A DNA stretch of 64,000 nt from Enterococcus timonensis (GTDB lineage Bacteria; Bacillota; Bacilli; Lactobacillales; Enterococcaceae), in NCBI RefSeq assembly GCF_900104595.1, contig NZ_FNVY01000003.1:434001-498000 (forward strand). The letters run 5' to 3'. The notes under the pieces were generated by a model. That model was not told where the DNA came from, did not search any database, and saw only the letters and a program-made list of their open reading frames with translations. The number at the start of each line of letters is the position of its first letter. Position 1 is the stretch's first letter. Both the position numbers and the translations under genes were made by a program. Positions 58,702-64,000 of this stretch are shown piece by piece.

Positions 58702-58953
58702 TTACTCATAGTAAGCAGTAATTGTTTTGCCATCTTCTTCAATATATTTTAAGGTCAATTCTTTTCCGTCAAAATTTTTCTTTTCGGGAATTTCTTTTTT
58801 TGTTTCAAAAGTAGCCGATTGATAATCTTCGGCGTGGAAAGTTTCATTGGTGGAAGTGAAAGTAATTGTGTTCTCGGTATTTTTAGCCGGGGTACAAGCT
58901 ACCATAAATAATAGACAACTGATAGTTACTAGTAATAATTTTATCGGACGCAT
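58702..58953 (-). CDS. Small lipoprotein, unknown
   Basis: 83 residues with a lipoprotein signal (FMVAC, Cys20) and a short mature part rich in E, T and K ending TAYYE, probably beta strands. It follows the secreted protein gene upstream by 13 bp, so the two form an operon. Not recognised. Confidence 0.65.
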   Translation of the reverse strand: MRPIKLLLVTISCLLFMVACTPAKNTENTITFTSTNETFHAEDYQSATFETKKEIPEKKNFDGKELTLKYIEEDGKTITAYYE

Positions 58954-58966
58954 GATAACTCACTTT

Positions 58967-59398
58967 CTACCCTAAATAGGCTGAAACCGTTCCAGAATAA
59001 CGGATGTAATATAAATTATAAGAAGTCATTGGAATAACTGTATATCCCTGATAATACAGTGTTCCATAAAATGGAGTTGAGTACCCCGGTTCAAGTTGTG
59101 AATAGATTATTGTTTTGGGAACTACAGTGACTTGAGAAGATCTGGTCACAGTAATATCTTTATAAACCATGTGACCAACCGAACTTCTAAGGAGTAAATC
59201 AGAAGGTTTTGAGTAGGCTTCACTTTCTTCAGTGATAATAAAACCATCCAGTAAGTTCCCAGATTCATCAAAAAGTTGAGCAGTTTCGTTGTTTGTAACA
59301 ACGGGAGAAATCACCTCCTCACTTGCAGACACATTTTTGATTCCAGCAAAACCAATAAATCCAACCAAAAGTGAAGCGAATAATAAAAATTTCTTCAT
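58967..59398 (-). CDS. Secreted protein, unknown
   Basis: 143 residues with a signal peptide (about 1-25, cleavage near VSAS-EE). The mature part has a Tyr/Ser/Thr-rich C-terminal half (VVPKTIIYSQLEPGYSTPFY, YYIRYSGTVSAYLG) that looks like a small beta-sheet domain. A reverse-strand TATAAT (plus 59434-59439) with TTTGCT 17 bp upstream is a likely promoter. Not recognised; no cell-wall anchor seen. Confidence 0.65.
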   Translation of the reverse strand: MKKFLLFASLLVGFIGFAGIKNVSASEEVISPVVTNNETAQLFDESGNLLDGFIITEESEAYSKPSDLLLRSSVGHMVYKDITVTRSSQVTVVPKTIIYSQLEPGYSTPFYGTLYYQGYTVIPMTSYNLYYIRYSGTVSAYLG

Positions 59399-59433
59399 AC
59401 TAAAACCTTCTCTCTATTTTTTTGAACACCTTC

Positions 59434-59462
59434 ATTATATTCTTAAAATTCCAAAAAGCAAA
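59434..59462 (-). promoter_or_regulatory. Promoter for the secreted-protein operon
   Basis: On the minus strand, TTTGCT, a 17-bp spacer and a perfect TATAAT (plus 59434-59439). Confidence 0.6.
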
Positions 59463-59489
59463 CCTTTACATTAAAAGAAGGAGATGAAA

Positions 59490-60032
59490 ATGAAAATTAT
59501 TTTAATTGGATCATCTGGTGCTGGAAAATCAACTTTAACCCGGAAACTAGCAGAGATTTTAAATTATCCAGTATTGCATCTAGATAAAATTTGGCACACG
59601 ACTGATTACAGCTCAGAAGCTGAAATTTGGTTTGCAGAAGTTGTCGCTGATTTTATGAAGAACAACGAAAATTATATTATTGACGGCAATTATGCCGGAA
59701 CATTAGCCATAAGAGCGGCGGATTGTGATCTGATTATTTGGCTAAAAGTACCACGAATCGTCGCCTTAAAGCGCGTTATCTGGCGCAGTCTAAAACAAAA
59801 ATTATCCAAAAAAAGTCGACCGGATATGGCTGCAGAATTTGAAGAAAAATTTGACCGCGAGTACTTAGAATTTTTAAAATTTGTTTGGGATTTTCCAAAA
59901 AAATCAGCACGCAAGATTGAAAATATTTTACAAAAGATTCCTAACAGCGCCCAAAAAATAATTATTGTGCAAACGAAACAACAGAGAAAAAGAGTGATCC
60001 TACAAATAAAAAAAGCGACTAGCCAAAATTAA
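59490..60032 (+). CDS. P-loop NTPase, FlaR/adenylate-kinase-like
   Basis: 180-residue P-loop protein: Walker A GSSGAGKSTL at the N-terminus, HLDKIWH, YIIDGNYAGT and DLIIWLKVPR, a pattern typical of proteins annotated as DNA topology modulation FlaR-related. These are probably small-molecule or nucleotide kinases; the substrate is unknown. The ATG at 59490 has the proper spacing from AGAAGGAG; the one at 59484 is too close. Confidence 0.8.
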   Translation: MKIILIGSSGAGKSTLTRKLAEILNYPVLHLDKIWHTTDYSSEAEIWFAEVVADFMKNNENYIIDGNYAGTLAIRAADCDLIIWLKVPRIVALKRVIWRSLKQKLSKKSRPDMAAEFEEKFDREYLEFLKFVWDFPKKSARKIENILQKIPNSAQKIIIVQTKQQRKRVILQIKKATSQN

Positions 60033-60053
60033 TTGGTCAGTCGCTTTTATTGA
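60009..60053. terminator. Bidirectional terminator
   Basis: Stem AAAAGCGACT / AGTCGCTTTT with a GCCAA / TTGG inner part, between the P-loop gene and convergent prsA. Confidence 0.85.
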
Positions 60054-60063
60054 TTATTAAAAA

Positions 60064-61089
60064 TTATTCTGCTGTAGTAGTTTCAGTTGTTGATGCTTCA
60101 GTAGATTCAACGGTTGAAGCTTCAGTCGATGCTTCGGTAGATTCTTCCGTTGTTTCTGTTGCAGCGCTTGAGCTTGTTTCAGCAGTAGAGGAGTCAGTTG
60201 TTAAGTATTGAGACAAAGCTTCGTCAAAGGCGGAGTCTTTGATTTTAACATTGGCTTTTTTCAATTCTTCTTGGATAACACTCGTTACAAAAGTAGAATC
60301 GTTCATTTGTGTTTGAGTAGCGATTTCAGTTAAGTCGTCTTTGTAAGGATCCATGGAATTGCCTTTAGCTTGGTTTTTCACCATTTTAACTAAGTAGAAA
60401 GTATTTGCATATTGGCCAGTAACTGTAATGACTTCAGAAACAGCGCCATCTTCTAGAGCAAAAGCGGCTGCTTGAACGTCAGCTGGAACGGTGTCGGTGT
60501 CTTGAGAATCAAATTTAATTGTTCCGCCGTCATCTTTAGTTGTAGTATCGGTTGATACTTCTTTAGCTACATCGCCAAAATCAGCACCACCAGTAATTTC
60601 TGTTAAAGCAGCTGTAGCATCTTCTTCAGAAGCAGTAGTAATAATTTGTGCTTCTACTTCAGGGTGGAAAGATTCCCAAGCTGTTTTCAAATCATCATCA
60701 GTCACTTCAACGTGGCTGCGCAATCCGGCTTCAAAGGCTAAGCTTTGTTTAATTTGCGCTTTGAAACTTGTTTCTGTTAAGCCATTAGTTTTTAAAGTAT
60801 CTTCAAATGTATCGCCATATTGATCGGCTGTTTCGTCGTATTTTTCTTGGATTTCTTTATCCGTAACGTCGTCGCCATAAGCTTCTTCAAAAACTTTATA
60901 AATCACCATATTTTGGACGATTTGTTGGGAAGTAGATTGACTTTTTGCTTCTTCGTAAAAATCTTCTACCGTAATTTTGCCACCTTTCATAGTCGCAATT
61001 TCTTGGGAAGAACTACTTGAGCAAGCAGCTAAAGTTAGGACGCTGGCCGCGCTTACGACAGCTAGGATGATTTTCTTTTTCATGTTCAT
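60064..61089 (-). CDS. prsA: Foldase PrsA (parvulin-type peptidyl-prolyl isomerase lipoprotein)
   Basis: 341-residue lipoprotein that folds exported proteins at the membrane-wall interface. Lipobox LAAC, a SurA-like N-terminal helical part, a parvulin domain (about 135-235, EAQIITTASEEDATAALTEI, GGADFGDVAKEVS, GGTIKFDSQDTDTVP) and a C-terminal Ser/Thr/Glu repeat-rich tail (about 300-341). ATG 61089 is preceded by GAGG; ATG 61083 is also possible. Neighbour of hit and ecsAB as in many Firmicutes. Confidence 0.95.
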   Translation of the reverse strand: MNMKKKIILAVVSAASVLTLAACSSSSSQEIATMKGGKITVEDFYEEAKSQSTSQQIVQNMVIYKVFEEAYGDDVTDKEIQEKYDETADQYGDTFEDTLKTNGLTETSFKAQIKQSLAFEAGLRSHVEVTDDDLKTAWESFHPEVEAQIITTASEEDATAALTEITGGADFGDVAKEVSTDTTTKDDGGTIKFDSQDTDTVPADVQAAAFALEDGAVSEVITVTGQYANTFYLVKMVKNQAKGNSMDPYKDDLTEIATQTQMNDSTFVTSVIQEELKKANVKIKDSAFDEALSQYLTTDSSTAETSSSAATETTEESTEASTEASTVESTEASTTETTTAE

Positions 61090-61209
61090 TTGGGGCACCT
61101 CATTATTTTTTTTTAAAAGATTTAAGCTAACGAAAATAACTATACCACAGTTTGTAGCCTTTGAAAAAGCCCTTTGCTAAATTCTCGAAATAAATTCAAA
61201 AAAAAAACA

Positions 61210-61252
61210 CAAATAGTCGCCAAATTTTAAATAAAGTTTAGCGACTATTTTG
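61210..61252 (-). terminator. Terminator after the YtxH-like gene
   Basis: Stem AAATAGTCGC / GCGACTATTT with an inner AAA/TTT, before prsA on the minus strand. Confidence 0.8.
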
Positions 61253-61257
61253 ATGTT

Positions 61258-61632
61258 TTATTTACGTTTTGGTAAATAATAGCGAACGTAACGCGGTTTT
61301 TGAGCAGGAATCATTTCATCTTGTATTTTTTTTAGCGTTTCAGTGACTTGGGCTAAGCGTGGCTCCATTTGAAACTGATAATCGGCAAATGATTTTTGCA
61401 AATCACTAGTCAATACATTGAGGATAGGCATCGTGTCTTTTAATTTCTGGGCATTTTTTTTCACCGCTTGAAAACTTGTTTGCAAATTTTCTTTAGCGAT
61501 TTTTAAATCTGTCCAATCGGTTTGGATTGCTTCTCGGGTTTCTTTACCACTAGCTGGGGCAACAAATAAACCGAAAAGGCCCCCGGCGAGACTCCCAAAA
61601 AATAAACCGTGGATAAATTTTTTCAATGACAT
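61258..61632 (-). CDS. YtxH-domain protein
   Basis: 124 residues: a Gly-rich N-terminal membrane helix (FFGSLAGGLFGLFVAPASGKETR, residues ~11-33) typical of YtxH/general stress proteins, then a helical tail with basic end. Lies 18 bp after the hit gene on the same strand and so is co-transcribed. Function not known. Confidence 0.85.
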   Translation of the reverse strand: MSLKKFIHGLFFGSLAGGLFGLFVAPASGKETREAIQTDWTDLKIAKENLQTSFQAVKKNAQKLKDTMPILNVLTSDLQKSFADYQFQMEPRLAQVTETLKKIQDEMIPAQKPRYVRYYLPKRK

Positions 61633-61650
61633 AAAAAAATCCTCCTTTAT

Positions 61651-62079
61651 TTATTTAGCGACATGTTTAGAAATTTGATCAGCAATAGCTTGCATTTTTT
61701 CGGGCGGATAGTCTGCTTGATGATTGCCAAAATGAATCGAAAAATCATCGTCTTTGCCATAACGAGGAATCAGATGGAAATGTGAATGGAAAACCGATTG
61801 ATAGGCCAGTTGGCGATTATTATTTAAGACATTTAAGCCGTCAGCTTCCGGAAATGCATCGTCAAGGGCTTGGGCGATTTTTGGAATGCGGCTAAAGACA
61901 TCGGCGGCCAATTTCTCATCGTAAGCAAAAAGATCTTCCACGTGTTTTTTTGGCACAACTAGCGTATGGCCTTTTGTCACTTGGGTCATATCTAAAAAAG
62001 CAAAAACCACATCATCTTCATAGACTTTGTAACTAGGAATATCTCCTTTAATAATTTGACAAAAAATACAATCAGACAT
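61651..62079 (-). CDS. hit: HIT-family nucleotide hydrolase
   Basis: 142-residue histidine-triad protein with CIFCQII zinc site region and the active motif HSHFHLIP (HxHxH). It hydrolyses dinucleoside polyphosphates or AMP conjugates. It is divergent from ecsA, an arrangement conserved across Firmicutes. Confidence 0.95.
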   Translation of the reverse strand: MSDCIFCQIIKGDIPSYKVYEDDVVFAFLDMTQVTKGHTLVVPKKHVEDLFAYDEKLAADVFSRIPKIAQALDDAFPEADGLNVLNNNRQLAYQSVFHSHFHLIPRYGKDDDFSIHFGNHQADYPPEKMQAIADQISKHVAK

Positions 62080-62132
62080 CTAAAATCCCCCTTAATTATT
62101 TACCTTAACTTTACCACAAAAGTAAAATGCTG

Positions 62133-62172
62133 GCGAAAATTTTTCGCAAAAATAATCTCTGTGCTTTATAAT
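62133..62172 (+). promoter_or_regulatory. ecsA promoter region
   Basis: Perfect -10 TATAAT at 62167-62172; the -35 is weak (TCGCAA). A 15-bp palindrome GCGAAAATTTTTCGC lies at 62133-62147 between the divergent hit and ecsA genes. Confidence 0.5.
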
Positions 62173-62236
62173 AGAACAAACGAAGAAAAATGAACGCCAA
62201 TTCAGGCAAAAATTCAATTAAAAACGAGGAAAGCAA

Positions 62237-62974
62237 ATGACTTTAATTTTGAATCATTTAAACGCCGGGTACGGCAATAAACCAGTGTTAAAAGATGTGA
62301 ATTTATCGATTGAAAGCGGGGAGATGGTTGGACTTATTGGTTTAAACGGCGCCGGAAAATCTACCACCATTAAAAATATTATCGGACTCTTGCAGCCATA
62401 TAGTGGTGAGATTTCTTTAGATAATTTGACATTAGCTAAAAATCCTGGCGATTATCGGAAGAAAATCGGCTATATTCCCGAAAGCCCAATTTTATATGAA
62501 GAACTTACTTTAAAAGAACATTTAGAAATTACCGCCATGGCTTATGATTTATCTTGGGACAAAGCATGGGCGTTAGCAGAAGGCTTATTAAAAATTTTCC
62601 GCCTAGACACGCGCTTGGACTGGTTGCCGGTTCATTTTTCAAAAGGAATGAAACAAAAAGTGATGGTCGTCACCGCGCTGATGATTAACCCCAGCTTATT
62701 AATTATCGACGAGCCTTTTTTAGGCTTGGATCCGTTGGCGATTCATGATTTATTAGAATTATTAACAACGGCGAAAAAAAACGGGGCGGCGATTTTAATG
62801 TCGACACATATTTTAGCGACAGCTGAAATTTATTGCGATCGCTTTTTAGTGATGCACCAAGGAACGATTATCGCCGATGGATCGCTGAAAGATTTGCAAG
62901 AGCAGTTCAATCAACCAGGGAAAAGCTTAGATGAAATTTATCTCACCTTAACGCAAATAGAGCAGGTGCAATAG
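62237..62974 (+). CDS. ecsA: ABC transporter ATPase EcsA
   Basis: 245-residue ATPase: Walker A GLNGAGKSTT, a signature reduced to FSKGMKQKVMVV, Walker B LLIIDEPFLGLDP. The EcsAB transporter is needed for normal secretion and intramembrane proteolysis in Bacillus. Stop overlaps directly with the start of ecsB. Confidence 0.93.
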   Translation: MTLILNHLNAGYGNKPVLKDVNLSIESGEMVGLIGLNGAGKSTTIKNIIGLLQPYSGEISLDNLTLAKNPGDYRKKIGYIPESPILYEELTLKEHLEITAMAYDLSWDKAWALAEGLLKIFRLDTRLDWLPVHFSKGMKQKVMVVTALMINPSLLIIDEPFLGLDPLAIHDLLELLTTAKKNGAAILMSTHILATAEIYCDRFLVMHQGTIIADGSLKDLQEQFNQPGKSLDEIYLTLTQIEQVQ

Positions 62975-64000
62975 ATGAATGACTTATTTAAAAAGCGACG
63001 TCAGGCCCAGCTACGTCTTTTAATGAAATATTTACGCTATGTATTTAATGATCATTTTACGATTGTTTTGTTTTTTCTGTTAGGTGGCTTTTTATTTTTT
63101 TATAGCCAGTTATTACAAACCATTGATCAGAAGGCCACGCAATTTGTTTGGTTGGCGGGATTTTTTTTACTGATTCTGTTTCCCTTTGGACATTTGGCGA
63201 CTTTTGCTAAACCAGCCGACCAATATTTTCTATTGCCACAAGAAAGTGCGATGCTAGCTTATTTAAAAAAATCTTTTTGGCACTCGGTTTTCTTACCGAT
63301 TGGTCTTTTATTAGCCGGTGTCGTCTTGACGGGTCCTTTATTAATATTAGTAGGCAATTTTTCGGTCGCCGAATTAATTGGCCTGTTCTTGTCGTTAGTC
63401 TTTTTAAAAATGATTGACCTGTTATTTCAAGTGCGGGCCAATTATAAAAAAGAACCAGTCAGCCGCTGGATATTACCGCTTGTGGCAGTCTTATTGTTCG
63501 CTAGTTTATGGACGATGATTTGGCCTTTGATGGCGGTAGCGCTTTTGATTTTTGTTTTCTTATATCAAAAAACTTTCTCTAATATTGATTCTGCACAATT
63601 TAAAACGGCTAGCCGGCCACTTTTTCAATGGGATTATTTTACCCAACAAGAACAAGCTCGGCAAAAAAAAATCTGGGCGTTTATCGCTTTATTTACTGAT
63701 GTGCCTGAGGTTTCTAGTAAAATTTCCCGCCGCAAATATCTTGATTTCTTACTTCAATGGATTCCTAAAAATCAAAGTCACACGTATTTGTATTTATTTG
63801 CCCGCCGCTTTGTCCGAGGCAATGAGTATCGGAGTTTGTTTTTATCCTTGACAAGTTTAGCCGTAGCCATGATGGCGGTCTTTTCCAATTTTTATGGCGT
63901 GGTTATTTTAACGGCGCTCTTTCTTTATTTATTCGGCTTCCAATTGTTGCCCTTAGCTCGCCAATTTGATTACATGACCATGACGCAACTTTATCCGGTG
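62975..64000 (+). CDS. ecsB: ABC transporter permease EcsB (3' end missing)
   Basis: 342 codons of EcsB are present and the frame is open at the window edge. It begins MNDLFKKRRQAQLRLLMKYLRYV, split here as a basic start followed by multiple membrane helices (FTIVLFFLLGGFLFFYSQLL, LAGVVLTGPLLILVG, and others). Full members have ~400 residues, so ~60 are beyond the window. ATG 62975 follows the ecsA stop at once. Confidence 0.92.
   Translation, partial: MNDLFKKRRQAQLRLLMKYLRYVFNDHFTIVLFFLLGGFLFFYSQLLQTIDQKATQFVWLAGFFLLILFPFGHLATFAKPADQYFLLPQESAMLAYLKKSFWHSVFLPIGLLLAGVVLTGPLLILVGNFSVAELIGLFLSLVFLKMIDLLFQVRANYKKEPVSRWILPLVAVLLFASLWTMIWPLMAVALLIFVFLYQKTFSNIDSAQFKTASRPLFQWDYFTQQEQARQKKIWAFIALFTDVPEVSSKISRRKYLDFLLQWIPKNQSHTYLYLFARRFVRGNEYRSLFLSLTSLAVAMMAVFSNFYGVVILTALFLYLFGFQLLPLARQFDYMTMTQLYPV

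Noticed and set aside
63552-63851. 99-codon plus-strand frame
   Set aside because: Lies in another frame inside ecsB.

Overview
The window is about 64 kb of low-GC Firmicute chromosome. Sequence families, Shine-Dalgarno-led genes with ATG/TTG/GTG starts, CIRCE-controlled hrcA-grpE-dnaK-dnaJ, nrdHIEF, prsA/hit/ecsAB, a Bce-type peptide-antibiotic module and DUF2316/DUF6287 proteins all point to Lactobacillales, most likely Enterococcaceae (Enterococcus or a close relative). The species cannot be named from what is visible. No rRNA, tRNA, CRISPR array, prophage or intact insertion sequence was seen.

Layout. 1-8.5 kb: end of a galactose-type sugar ABC transporter (mglA 3' part, mglC with a long extra N-terminal region), then a YesN/YesM-like two-component system followed by two sugar-binding proteins. 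8.5-16.5 kb: an accessory, eroded stretch with small lipoproteins, a truncated RhuM gene, an NTF2-like/DUF2316 pair, a DUF6287 protein, yidC, acyP, and a deletion scar joining the 3' remnants of two divergent genes (one an ABC exporter). 16.6-19.1 kb: PadR-DUF1048-ABC efflux operon. 19.2-21.7 kb: an unusual tRNA-guanine transglycosylase and a condensation-fold protein. 21.8-27.1 kb: a 2-keto-3-deoxygluconate/uronate pathway (IclR regulator, kdgA, kdgK, kduI, kduD and a second kduD paralogue) with candidate operator palindromes. 27.3-30.7 kb: opuCABCD-type osmoprotectant importer. 31.2-33.9 kb: adhE with a Rex-like operator.

34-38.4 kb holds housekeeping genes (UPF0173 hydrolase, YtoI-like regulator, nrnA, a zinc peptidase). 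38.4-44.9 kb: hemW and the class I heat-shock cluster, in which two tandem copies of a ~116-bp palindromic repeat sit between dnaK and dnaJ. 44.9-49.8 kb: gtrA-bceR-bceS-bceA-bceB on the minus strand. 49.9-53.7 kb: nrdHIEF on the minus strand with paired NrdR boxes. 53.9-56.7 kb: Fur-box-led feoA-feoB plus a small FeoB-associated protein. 56.8-58.6 kb: an ABC exporter with a leader-peptide-like 5' region and a frameshift in its Walker A motif. 58.7-60 kb: two small exported proteins and a P-loop kinase-like gene. 60-64 kb: prsA, ytxH-like, hit and ecsA-ecsB (running off the end).

The most noteworthy items are the tandem palindromic element between dnaK and dnaJ, the Tgt paralogue with the bacterial preQ1-pocket Cys replaced by Leu, the tandemly duplicated kduD with recurring spacer motifs, the two-gene deletion scar at 15.16 kb, the candidate attenuator before the frameshifted exporter, and a Shine-Dalgarno that appears to be brought to the nrnA start codon by a hairpin. 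I see no wholly new system that I could defend as such.
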